Source: Candidatus Woesearchaeota archaeon (GTDB lineage: Archaea > Nanobdellota > Nanobdellia > Woesearchaeales > UBA11576). Taken from it: a DNA stretch of 12,977 nucleotides. A model generated the notes under the pieces. The model was given only the letters and a program-made list of their open reading frames with translations. It was not told where the DNA came from and did no database searches. A program made the translations under genes and the position numbers. Positions 1 through 5,574 of the stretch are shown piece after piece. The stretch spans positions 1 to 12,977 of the forward strand of contig JALWQS010000133.1 of assembly GCA_027083015.1 (NCBI GenBank), given 5' to 3'. The stretch's first letter is position 1. Each line of letters opens with the position of its first letter.

Positions 1-541
1 AAGGAATGGAAAGAAAGAAATGCACCTGGACCCATCAACAATTAGAGCCCACTTAATAAAAACAAGAAAAGCAGCAGGCCTGGACATGAAATACGCTATT
101 TCAAAAACAGGTCGTGCATTATCAATTTTAAGCTATCACACACTCAGACACTATTATCTACAAAAAATCTGCGATCAGAGAGGAGTCTTTGCAGCTCAAA
201 TATCTGGGAGACACAAAAACCTCAGAAGCACAGAAAGATACCTAACAACATCAATGGTTGCTAAAAGAGACATAGTTGATGAAGTATTCAACATCCAACC
301 TGAAGAAAAAGATCAAATTAATGCACTTAAAAACGAGATAAATGAGCTTAAAGACATTATCAGGCAGTCAATCATCTTAAGCAATGGAAACCCTCAGAAT
401 GTTAAGAACAAGAGCAGAATAGCCATTGAAGAAGCTGAGAAGGCCATGCAAAACAGGGCTTTATATCAAAGCAGACAACTGAGAAAAGGAAAGCCTGAAA
501 CCAAAGATCATAATGTTATGGTGAGTTCTTTTGAATTATAA
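1..541 (+). CDS. Tyrosine recombinase/integrase, C-terminal part (5' end outside window)
   Basis: This is the catalytic C-terminal part of a phage-type or Xer-type tyrosine recombinase. The reading frame is open back to the window edge, and the first ATG at 20 lies inside the fold, so the gene is cut by the window and not started here. Visible active-site elements are HTLRH (the H-x-x-R box, about residues 40-44 from that ATG), a second-histidine box GRHKN, and nine residues after that histidine the Tyr of STERYL, the expected nucleophile. The first catalytic Arg and the core-binding domain would lie upstream. After the domain comes a charged, heptad-like stretch (about residues 95-120) that may be a coiled coil, then a basic tail. 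Base use differs from the rest of the window: the coding strand is A-rich, whereas the other plus-strand genes are T-rich. It could belong to an integrated element or be a chromosomal XerA-like enzyme; the visible part does not decide. Confidence 0.85.
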   Translation, partial: RNGKKEMHLDPSTIRAHLIKTRKAAGLDMKYAISKTGRALSILSYHTLRHYYLQKICDQRGVFAAQISGRHKNLRSTERYLTTSMVAKRDIVDEVFNIQPEEKDQINALKNEINELKDIIRQSIILSNGNPQNVKNKSRIAIEEAEKAMQNRALYQSRQLRKGKPETKDHNVMVSSFEL

Positions 542-569
542 TTTTTCAGAAAAATATTTAATGAAGAAA

Positions 570-581
570 ATAGATATCTAT
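570..581. repeat. Perfect 12-bp palindrome
   Basis: ATAGATATCTAT equals its own reverse complement. It lies 29 bp after the integrase stop codon in an AT-rich context and could be a protein-binding site. Confidence 0.5.
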
Positions 582-611
582 CAGAGGTTCATGATTGCTC
601 ATAGACTTGTA

Positions 612-629
612 CACTTGACACACTTGACA
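612..629 (+). repeat. Tandem 9-bp direct repeat, two copies
   Basis: CACTTGACA occurs twice back to back with no mismatch (612-620 and 621-629). A degenerate relative, GACTTGTA, precedes it at 604-611. The look is iteron-like, but two copies are few. Confidence 0.6.
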
Positions 630-643
630 GGGTGGACACAAGG

Positions 644-650
644 TTTATAT
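644..650 (+). promoter_or_regulatory. TATA-like box with no gene behind it; possible ncRNA promoter
   Basis: TTTATAT followed by CTAA resembles an archaeal box A. Transcription would begin near 670-675, at the start of the hairpin-rich stretch 683-783, and no reading frame follows. This is compatible with a small structured RNA, but it is weak evidence in AT-rich DNA. Confidence 0.3.
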
Positions 651-682
651 CTAAGTCCACTCATATAATCAGATAGGGCGAG

Positions 683-695
683 TCTGTCAGACAGA
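683..695. repeat. 13-bp inverted repeat (6+1+6)
   Basis: TCTGTC-A-GACAGA is a perfect inverted repeat around one central base. CTGTCA (684-689) can also pair with TGACAG at 705-710, so alternative stems are possible if the region is transcribed. Confidence 0.5.
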
Positions 696-739
696 AAAAA
701 CGTATGACAGGCTGAAACGCCTAAAAACAACAGGCTCAT

Positions 740-783
740 CCGTTAATAACGATTTTGGGGAAAGCGTTATTATTTAGTAACGG
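740..783 (+). repeat. Compound hairpin: two nested 6-bp stems
   Basis: CCGTTA (740-745) pairs with TAACGG (778-783), and ATAACG (746-751) pairs with CGTTAT (765-770). This leaves a 13-base loop containing GGGG and a 7-base bulge (771-777). All 12 pairs are Watson-Crick. It is the strongest secondary structure in the spacer. Confidence 0.6.
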
Positions 784-801
784 AAATATAAATCTTTCTA
801 T

Positions 802-827
802 TTTTAACTACTGTATGGTGGTTAAAA
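802..827 (+). repeat. 9-bp hairpin with 8-base loop
   Basis: TTTTAACTA (802-810) pairs with TGGTTAAAA (819-827), eight Watson-Crick pairs plus one G-T, with loop 811-818. It sits in the most AT-rich part of the spacer, just before the rio1 TATA-like box. Confidence 0.45.
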
Positions 828-839
828 TATAAACCCAAC

Positions 840-850
840 TTATTTAAATA
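840..850 (+). promoter_or_regulatory. Probable TATA box for rio1
   Basis: TTATTTAAATA is a good archaeal box A. It predicts a start near 870 and a leader of about 50 bases before the rio1 ATG at 925. Another AT-rich element at 896-911 (TTTATTGAGATTATAC) could give a shorter leader, so the choice is not certain. Confidence 0.5.
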
Positions 851-871
851 CCTCGAGAAAACCACTATTCT

Positions 872-884
872 GGCTCTGAGAGCC
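872..884. repeat. 13-bp inverted repeat in the rio1 leader (6+1+6)
   Basis: GGCTCT-G-AGAGCC is a perfect inverted repeat around one base, with the same 6+1+6 form as the one at 683-695 but another sequence. It falls just after the start predicted from the 840-850 box, so it could be an operator or a short leader hairpin. Confidence 0.4.
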
Positions 885-924
885 TCCATTACGCTTTATT
901 GAGATTATACTTATCAGCTCCAAA

Positions 925-1638
925 ATGGCGAAAATAACGCGCGAAAAATTCAAGACTTATGGGAATGTTTTTGATAATTTTACTATTAGAAAATTATTTG
1001 AGCTGGGGTCAAAAGGTCATTTTTCTGAGCTGAAAAGTCCTGTTTCTATAGGTAAAGAGGCCAACATATTTACTGCTGAGAGAGAGGATAATTCTCAGGT
1101 TATAGTTAAGATCTATCGTTTGGAAGCCTGTGATTTTAATCGTATGTATGATTACATAAAGTACGATGTTCGTTACCTTAACCTTAAGTCTAAGAGGCGC
1201 GAGATTATCTTTAATTGGGCTCAGCGCGAGTTTCGCAATCTTTTGAAAGCACGGGAAGCCGGTGTTCGTGTTCCCATGCCTATCCATTGTTTAAACCACA
1301 TTATTGTCATGGAGATGATCGGTTCTTCTGAACCCGCACCAAAGCTTAAGGACCTCCATCCGAATGATCCTGAAAAATTCTTCTCTATTGTTTTTGATTA
1401 TATGAAAAAACTCTGGCTTGCGGGTCTTGTTCATGGTGATCTTTCAGAATTTAATATCCTTAATTATGATGAGAAACCTGTTTTCATTGATTTTTCGCAG
1501 GGAACTCTTACACGTTCGGCGAATGCTGAGGAGCTTTTGCTTCGTGATTGTAAGAATATAGCGCGTTTTTTCAGGAAGTTGGGTCTTGATCTGCATGCTC
1601 AAGATATGTTCGACGAGATAAGATTGCAGAAGTCTTAG
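925..1638 (+). CDS. rio1: RIO1-family atypical protein kinase/ATPase
   Basis: RIO1 proteins are ATP-dependent factors in late maturation of the small ribosomal subunit. The 237-residue protein has the RIO1 landmarks in order: the nucleotide loop SIGKEANIF (41-49; family form STGKEANVY), the VKIYR lysine (K62), the family-specific insert running into NWAQREFRNL, the catalytic loop HGDLSEFNIL (160-169, with D162 and N167), and the metal-binding IDFSQG (178-183, D179). Length is normal for archaea; the long eukaryotic C-terminal extension is absent. The ATG at 925 has no clear Shine-Dalgarno sequence. The next gene downstream is the KH protein Dim2/Pno1, which also works on the pre-40S/30S particle, and this rio1-KH order is widely conserved in archaea. 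SEFN together with STGKEAN-type spacing argues for RIO1 over RIO2. Confidence 0.95.
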   Translation: MAKITREKFKTYGNVFDNFTIRKLFELGSKGHFSELKSPVSIGKEANIFTAEREDNSQVIVKIYRLEACDFNRMYDYIKYDVRYLNLKSKRREIIFNWAQREFRNLLKAREAGVRVPMPIHCLNHIIVMEMIGSSEPAPKLKDLHPNDPEKFFSIVFDYMKKLWLAGLVHGDLSEFNILNYDEKPVFIDFSQGTLTRSANAEELLLRDCKNIARFFRKLGLDLHAQDMFDEIRLQKS

Positions 1639-1659
1639 CTATCCTGTGTTTCCTTTGTT

Positions 1660-1692
1660 TTTACCCATTCATTTTTTTGTTTTGTTGTTTTT
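1660..1692 (+). terminator. T-rich terminator-like tract after rio1
   Basis: Several T runs, including T7 at 1672-1678, follow the rio1 stop within about 35 bases. Archaeal termination commonly uses such oligo-T tracts without a hairpin. Partial read-through to the KH gene remains possible. Confidence 0.4.
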
Positions 1693-1749
1693 CGTTCCCG
1701 GATTATTAAAGTCAATAAGTTTATTAATGACTGGTTGAGGTTTAGGTTT

Positions 1750-2316
1750 ATGGAGTACTCTTACGAATTGAAGATTCCGAAAGATCGTATAGCCGTACTT
1801 ATAGGTAAGCATGGTGAGATAAAGAAGAAGATTGAGGAAGAGACGAATTCCAATCTCTTCGTTGATTCTAAAGATGGTGATATCCGTATCTCTGGAGAGG
1901 ATTCTTTAGGTCTTTTTACTGCTCGTGATATTGTTAGGGCTATAGGTCGTGGTTTTAGTCCCGAGATTGCTCTTCTCATCCTTAAGTCGGATTATCTTTT
2001 TGAGTTATTATCTATCCCTGAGTACGCAGGTAAATCTAAGAACTCTCTTGCGCGTCTTAAAGGTCGTGTTATAGGTGCAGATGGTAAGACCAGGCGCTAC
2101 ATTGAGGAGAAGACTGAAACCTATATCTCAGTGTATGGTAAGACTATTGGTATTATAGGCGAGGCTGAGACTGTCATGCTTGCTCGTAAGGCTGTTGAGA
2201 GTTTGCTTCAAGGAAGCCCTCATTCTTCAGTGTACAAGTGGCTTGAGAAGAAGCGTCGCGAAATTGAGCGTAAGCGCATGACTGGTCTTGATAGGGTCGC
2301 TCTTAAAGATGATTGA
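1750..2316 (+). CDS. KH-domain RNA-binding protein, Dim2/Pno1 family
   Basis: This is an archaeal Dim2/Pno1-type protein with two KH domains that binds near the 3' end of 16S rRNA during small-subunit assembly. KH1 carries IGKHGEIKKKIEE (about residues 18-30 from the ATG at 1750). KH2 carries IGADGKTRRYIEEKTE (near residue 110) in the divergent form typical of the family. The C-terminus is a basic helix, WLEKKRREIERKR. I chose the ATG at 1750 over the in-frame TTG at 1735 because GAGGT (1737-1741) lies 8 bases before it and family members begin close to this MEYSYELKIP. The protein is then 188 residues. Its place between rio1 and top6B matches a gene order found in many archaea and supports a joint role with RIO1. 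Confidence 0.9.
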   Translation: MEYSYELKIPKDRIAVLIGKHGEIKKKIEEETNSNLFVDSKDGDIRISGEDSLGLFTARDIVRAIGRGFSPEIALLILKSDYLFELLSIPEYAGKSKNSLARLKGRVIGADGKTRRYIEEKTETYISVYGKTIGIIGEAETVMLARKAVESLLQGSPHSSVYKWLEKKRREIERKRMTGLDRVALKDD

Positions 2317-2397
2317 TATGGTTATTTTGGCTTAATTTGGGTTAATTTTTTAATGTATTGGTTTGTTTGTTAAATTTTTGTTTAAATAAAAGGTGAT

Positions 2398-4068
2398 ATG
2401 ATGTCAGAAGAGATTACAAAAGCACACCAGATGGCTGCTAAGCAGAAAGAGATTTCTATTGCAGAGTTTTTTTCTAAGAACCGTCATCTTTTAGGGTTTG
2501 ATAATCCTAAGAAAGCATTGTTGACGACGATCAAAGAGGCTGTCGATAATTCGCTTGATGCTTGTGAGGAAGCCAGGATTCTTCCTGAGATCAGCGTTGA
2601 GGTTATTGATATGGGTTCTTCCAGGTTTAAGGTAATCATCGAGGATAATGGTCCCGGCATCATTAAGTCTCAGATTTCTAAGATCTTTGCTAAGCTTCTT
2701 TATGGTTCTAAGTTTCACCGTCTTAAGATGAGCCGTGGTCAGCAGGGTATAGGTATTTCTGCTTCTGTCATGTATGGTCAGCTGACTACTGGTCGTCCGG
2801 CTAAGATAACGAGTAAGATAAGTCCTAAGCACCCCGCCCATTACATGGAGCTTCAGATAGATACTAAGACTAATAAGCCTAACATCTTGAAGGAGCAGCA
2901 GGTTGAGTGGAATAAGGATCACGGTACTCGTGTTGAGATTGATCTGGAAGCTTCTTATTCTAAAGGTAGTCAGTCTATAGACGCGTACCTTAAGCAGACA
3001 GCTATAGTTAATCCTCATTGTACTATTATCTATACCAATCCTAAGGCCGAGCAGATCATCTTTCCTCGCGCTACTGATGTTCTTCCTGATGAGCCTAAGG
3101 AGATTAAGCCTCACCCTTACGGTGTTGAGCTCGGTTATCTTATCAATATGCTTGCTCTTACTGAGGCTCGCACTCTTCAGAGTTTTCTTACTTCTGATTT
3201 TTCTCGTGTAAGCGCTAATACTGCTAAGGAGATCTGTCAGAAAGCAGGCATCCTTCCGAATTTTAAGCCTTCTGAGGTGAATCGCGATCAGGCGGAGCGT
3301 TTGATTAAGGCTATCAATTCTGTCAAGATTATGAATCCGCCTACTGATTGTGTGACTCCTATAGGCTCTGATTCTCTTGAGCGTGGTATGAAGAAGGAGA
3401 TCAAGGCTGAGTTTTATGCTACAACTACTCGTCCTCCTTCAGTCTATCGTGGTAATCCTTTTATTGTTGAAGCAGGTGTTGCTTATGGTGGTGATCAGCC
3501 GGGTGATAAGACTGTTCGTCTTCTTCGGTATGCTAATCGCGTCCCTCTTCAGTACCAGCAAAGTGCTTGTGCTATAACTCAGGCTCTTACGCAGATTAAT
3601 TTTCGTGGTTATGGTCTTAGTCAGAGTAGAAATTCCTTGCCTGTTGGTCCTGCCACTATCGTTGTTCATCTTGCTTCTGTTTGGGTGCCTTTCACTTCTG
3701 AATCTAAGGAAGCTATCGCTCATTATCCCGAGATCATCAAGGAGATCAAGCTTGCGGTTCAGGGCTGCGGTCGTCAGCTCGCTTCTTATGTGAAGAAGAA
3801 ACAGCGTCTTCATAATGAGCTTAAGAAACGTAGTTATATTGAGAAGTATATCCCTTTCATAAGCACTGCTCTTAAGGATCTTATTGCTCTTTCTCCTCAG
3901 CAGGCCGAGGAGGTTGAGTCTGATCTTAAGAGTTTGTTGGAAGAGAAACGAGGTAAGTTGAAATCTATTGCTGCTGAGAATACTGAGTATGATGAGACTT
4001 TTGCTAAGATTGGTTCTGATGCTGAAGCCGAGTTGTATGCTGATTCTGAGGATGGTGATGAACAATGA
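2398..4068 (+). CDS. top6B: DNA topoisomerase VI subunit B (ATPase)
   Basis: This is the ATPase subunit of the heterotetrameric type IIB topoisomerase, which passes one duplex through another to relax supercoils and decatenate. GHKL motifs are clear, numbering from the first Met: EAVDNSLDACEEA (47-59, Mg-binding N51), EDNGPGI (82-88) and the lid SRGQQGIGISA (112-122). An H2TH segment follows (about 245-300), then the transducer domain, with the probable ATP-contacting switch lysine K437 in PFTSESKEAI. The tail is acidic. Two ATGs lie in tandem; AGGTGAT (2391-2397) is better spaced for the second (2401). The 555-556 residues are normal for archaea. The stop overlaps the top6A start by ATGA, so the two subunits are probably made by coupled translation. 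No single TATA box stands out in the AT-rich 80-base spacer upstream. Confidence 0.97.
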   Translation: MMSEEITKAHQMAAKQKEISIAEFFSKNRHLLGFDNPKKALLTTIKEAVDNSLDACEEARILPEISVEVIDMGSSRFKVIIEDNGPGIIKSQISKIFAKLLYGSKFHRLKMSRGQQGIGISASVMYGQLTTGRPAKITSKISPKHPAHYMELQIDTKTNKPNILKEQQVEWNKDHGTRVEIDLEASYSKGSQSIDAYLKQTAIVNPHCTIIYTNPKAEQIIFPRATDVLPDEPKEIKPHPYGVELGYLINMLALTEARTLQSFLTSDFSRVSANTAKEICQKAGILPNFKPSEVNRDQAERLIKAINSVKIMNPPTDCVTPIGSDSLERGMKKEIKAEFYATTTRPPSVYRGNPFIVEAGVAYGGDQPGDKTVRLLRYANRVPLQYQQSACAITQALTQINFRGYGLSQSRNSLPVGPATIVVHLASVWVPFTSESKEAIAHYPEIIKEIKLAVQGCGRQLASYVKKKQRLHNELKKRSYIEKYIPFISTALKDLIALSPQQAEEVESDLKSLLEEKRGKLKSIAAENTEYDETFAKIGSDAEAELYADSEDGDEQ

Positions 4069-5153
4069 GCGAGAAGAAGATTGCAGAGAAGATGAAGGAT
4101 GTTGCAAAATATATTTATTCCAGTATTATAAAGAAGCAGAGTCCGACTTTGGAATCTCCTCTTAGGTCTTTGTCTAATGTTGATTATTCCGAGGAGAAGG
4201 GTTATTTTGAGCTTCAGGGCAAGATGAAACAGCGGACTCTCACTGCTAATACTGTTAAGACTTTTGCTCAGACTTTGATGATGATGAATGAGTCTAAGAA
4301 GATCATTGAGACCGATGATATCGCTACTAAGAGGGAGATGTATTATATTTCTAAGAACTGGGGTGAGGCTCGTTTTAAGGAGCAGCCCGAGTCTGATTCT
4401 ATTATGGATGATGTTGAGGCTATGCTTATGGTTAATCGTGAGCAGCTTGGTTTTATTCCCGAGGAAAAGGGTGGTGATGTTGCTGGCGAGCTGATCGTGA
4501 TTGATAAGGATCCAGATACTGGTAAGCAGATTAAGATTGATTGTACGAAGTTTGGTAGTGGTGCTTATTCTGTCCCTAGTAGTGTTGAGCATCTTGGTTT
4601 TCAGACCGATGCAAAATTTATCCTTGCTATCGAGACTGCTGGTATGTTTCAGCGTCTTGTTAAGCATAAGTATTGGAAGAAGGCTAATTGTATCCTTATA
4701 TCTATGGGCGGCGTTCCTACTCGTGCTTGTCGTCGTTTTATCAGGCGTCTTGCTGATGACCAGAAGCTTCCGGTTTATGTTTTTACTGATGGTGATCCTT
4801 ACGGTTATGGTTCTATCTATCGTACCTTAAAGGTTGGTTCTGGTAATGCTGCTCATATCAATAAGTTTTTTTGTGTTCCTCAGGCGAAGTTTATTGGTAT
4901 AACTCCTCAGGATATATTGGACTATAAGCTTCCTACCCATCCTTTGAAGGATGTTGATCGTAAGAAGATAAAGGATGTTCTTAAGAATGATCCTTTTGTT
5001 AAGCATCATAAGGAGTGGCAGAAGGCTTTGAAGCAGTTGGCGACTCTTGGTAAGAGGGCTGAGCAGCAGGCTTTGGCTAAGCACGGTCTTAATTTTGTCA
5101 TCAGTGATTATCTTCCTAAGAAGCTTAGTGATAGTAAGACTTGGTTGCCTTGA
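4065..5153 (+). CDS. top6A: DNA topoisomerase VI subunit A (Spo11-like cleavage subunit)
   Basis: This is the DNA-cleaving subunit of topoisomerase VI, homologous to the meiotic Spo11 protein. The winged-helix CAP region contains ATKREMYYISK (87-97); by homology to Spo11 the second Tyr (Y94) should form the covalent 5'-phosphotyrosine link. The Toprim fold shows ILAIETAG (E170) and TDGDPYGYGS (221-230, with D222 and D224), the acidic metal-binding residues. The 362-residue length is usual for the family. The start ATG overlaps the top6B stop by four bases, giving balanced A2B2 output from one mRNA. A T-rich tract follows the stop, and the next gene is a convergent tRNA. Confidence 0.97.
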   Translation: MSEKKIAEKMKDVAKYIYSSIIKKQSPTLESPLRSLSNVDYSEEKGYFELQGKMKQRTLTANTVKTFAQTLMMMNESKKIIETDDIATKREMYYISKNWGEARFKEQPESDSIMDDVEAMLMVNREQLGFIPEEKGGDVAGELIVIDKDPDTGKQIKIDCTKFGSGAYSVPSSVEHLGFQTDAKFILAIETAGMFQRLVKHKYWKKANCILISMGGVPTRACRRFIRRLADDQKLPVYVFTDGDPYGYGSIYRTLKVGSGNAAHINKFFCVPQAKFIGITPQDILDYKLPTHPLKDVDRKKIKDVLKNDPFVKHHKEWQKALKQLATLGKRAEQQALAKHGLNFVISDYLPKKLSDSKTWLP

Positions 5154-5180
5154 GCCTTTTTTTGTTGTCTTTCTTTGAAC
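5154..5180 (+). terminator. T-rich terminator-like tract after top6A
   Basis: T7 at 5157-5163 is followed by further T-rich sequence (TTGTTGTCTTTCTTTG), directly after the stop codon. It would end top6BA transcription before the convergent tRNA-Arg gene. Confidence 0.5.
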
Positions 5181-5202
5181 AGGTTTGAGTAGTGAGAATT
5201 GA

Positions 5203-5298
5203 TGGATCCGACGGGATTCGAACCCGCGATCCCCGGCTTCCTTCTTGCTTGTTGCAGGTTAGAAGGCCAGTGCCCTATCCAGACTAGGCTACGGATCC
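5203..5298 (-). tRNA. tRNA-Arg(UCU) with a 21-base anticodon-loop intron
   Basis: Read on the minus strand, the acceptor arm is GGATCCG/CGGATCC with discriminator A73 (complement of 5203). The D arm is GCC...GGGC, and the anticodon stem CUGGC pairs with GCCGG (one G-U). The T arm is GCGGG-TTCGAAT-CCCGT. The anticodon loop CUUCUA|A gives UCU (complement of 5261-5263), which reads AGA/AGG. The loop is interrupted at the usual archaeal place, 37/38, by bases 5239-5259. The spliced tRNA is 75 bases. No CCA is encoded. A TATA box lies 28 bp upstream, and no oligo-T terminator is seen on the minus strand. Confidence 0.93.
5239..5259 (-). other. tRNA-Arg intron, 37/38
   Basis: Exon CUUCU (32-36) pairs with intron AGAAG, followed on the 3' side by a three-base bulge GAA and then the anticodon stem GCCGG. 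Cutting GA|A leaves A38 on exon 2. The 5' bulge is AAC or AACC, and the inner helix is only UGC/GCA with loop AACAA, so the BHB is slightly relaxed. Boundaries could shift by a base. Confidence 0.75.
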
Positions 5299-5322
5299 AT
5301 GTCTTGGGCTGCATCTTTTCTG

Positions 5323-5330
5323 TTTATAAA
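5323..5330 (-). promoter_or_regulatory. TATA box of tRNA-Arg
   Basis: TTTATAAA (its own reverse complement) is centred about 28 bp before the tRNA-Arg 5' end at 5298, the standard archaeal distance. Confidence 0.75.
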
Positions 5331-5377
5331 TTTAATGCTATTTTTTCCTTCTTGAATGCTCTTCTGAATAGAAACAC

Positions 5378-5384
5378 ATTTAAA
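5378..5384 (+). promoter_or_regulatory. TATA box of tRNA-Cys
   Basis: ATTTAAA in the context CATTTAAACC is centred about 28 bp before the tRNA-Cys 5' end at 5409. Together with 5323-5330 it forms a divergent tRNA promoter pair inside a 110-base gap. Confidence 0.75.
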
Positions 5385-5446
5385 CCTTTATTTTTTCTTC
5401 GTTTTCGTGGCGGAGTCGCCAAATCCGGTAAGGCAGTCGCCTGCAG

Positions 5447-5492
5447 CTGGATTGCACGCTGTGTTGAGCACTTTGTGCAATGATGAGAAGAC
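5447..5492 (+). other. tRNA-Cys intron 1 (46 bases, 37/38)
   Basis: It lies between G37 and A38. A 7-bp stem, ATTGCAC/GTGCAAT (5451-5457/5474-5480), forms its core. The joint with the exons is not a clean BHB: CUGC can pair with GAAG only through one G·A mismatch before a three-base ACA bulge. A relaxed BHB or slightly shifted ends are therefore likely. Confidence 0.7.
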
Positions 5493-5514
5493 AGCGACCA
5501 TTTGGGGGTTCAAA

Positions 5515-5540
5515 TGAACGGGTTTTTCCCGGTCTGAAAG
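5515..5540 (+). other. tRNA-Cys intron 2 (26 bases, T loop 59/60)
   Basis: The BHB is close to textbook. Outer helix is GGGGG/CCCCC (5504-5508/5542-5546). Central 4-bp helix is TTCA/TGAA (5509-5512/5535-5538). The three-base bulges are AAT (5513-5515) and AGT (5539-5541). The inner helix is GA/TC, an A·G mismatch, then CGGG/CCCG closed by a T5 loop (5523-5527). Cutting each bulge after its second base joins A59 to U60 and restores TTCAAAT. Confidence 0.85.
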
Positions 5541-5553
5541 TCCCCCCTCCGCC

Positions 5554-5559
5554 TTTTTT
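5554..5559 (+). terminator. Oligo-T terminator of tRNA-Cys
   Basis: Six T residues begin at the discriminator position, right before the yjbQ leader. It should end tRNA transcription, with some read-through possible into yjbQ, for which I see no separate TATA box. Confidence 0.55.
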
Positions 5560-5574
5560 ATGATTAGGTTAAAA

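Larger units (their letters stand above)
542..924. other. 383-bp spacer rich in repeats and hairpins; no protein gene seen
   Basis: I find no convincing coding region or tRNA here. The spacer holds a perfect 12-bp palindrome (570-581), a tandem 9-bp direct repeat (612-629), a TATA-like element (644-650), a 13-bp inverted repeat (683-695), a compound hairpin (740-783), an AT-rich stretch with a second hairpin (802-827), a TATA-like box before rio1 (840-850) and another 13-bp inverted repeat (872-884). The strand composition of the whole window switches across it. Candidate explanations are a replication origin, an undescribed structured RNA starting near 670, or recombination sites for the adjacent integrase. 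None is proven from sequence alone. Confidence 0.6.
5409..5554 (+). tRNA. tRNA-Cys(GCA) interrupted by two introns
   Basis: The acceptor stem GGCGGAG (5409-5415) pairs with CTCCGCC (5547-5553), with discriminator U73 at 5554, as expected for Cys. D-arm GCC (5418-5420) pairs with GGC (5432-5434). Anticodon stem GTCGC (5436-5440) pairs with GCGAC (5494-5498). The loop is C-U-GCA-G (5441-5446) plus A38 (5493), so the anticodon is GCA. The variable region is CATTT. T stem GGGGG (5504-5508) pairs with CCCCC (5542-5546). Two insertions break the gene: 5447-5492 in the anticodon loop and 5515-5540 inside the T loop. Removing both leaves 74 bases with a T loop of TTCAAAT. Transcription should start from the TATA box at 5378-5384 and stop at T6 (5554-5559). 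A scanner that does not model a T-loop intron may miss this gene. Confidence 0.9.

Noticed and set aside
642..669. Xer/dif-like site around TTTATATCTAA and ATATAATCAGATA
   Set aside because: Neither half has a matching inverted ~11-bp arm at a 6-bp spacing; the likeness is to AT-rich sequence in general.
2491..4667. Long minus-strand open frames opposite top6B and top6A
   Set aside because: They lie opposite well-supported topoisomerase VI genes, and their Leu/Ile/Arg/Ser-rich content is what antisense of this T-rich coding DNA gives.
5203..5298. Split tRNA-Arg (separately transcribed halves)
   Set aside because: Both halves are collinear and joined by only 21 bases with BHB-like pairing, so an ordinary intron is sufficient.
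5480..5537. Box C-like ATGATGA (5480-5486) in tRNA-Cys intron 1 and box D-like CTGA (5534-5537) in intron 2, suggesting a C/D guide RNA as in some archaeal tRNA introns
   Set aside because: No convincing D' and C' boxes lie between them, the span would cross mature exon sequence, and CTGA is already explained by the BHB central helix.
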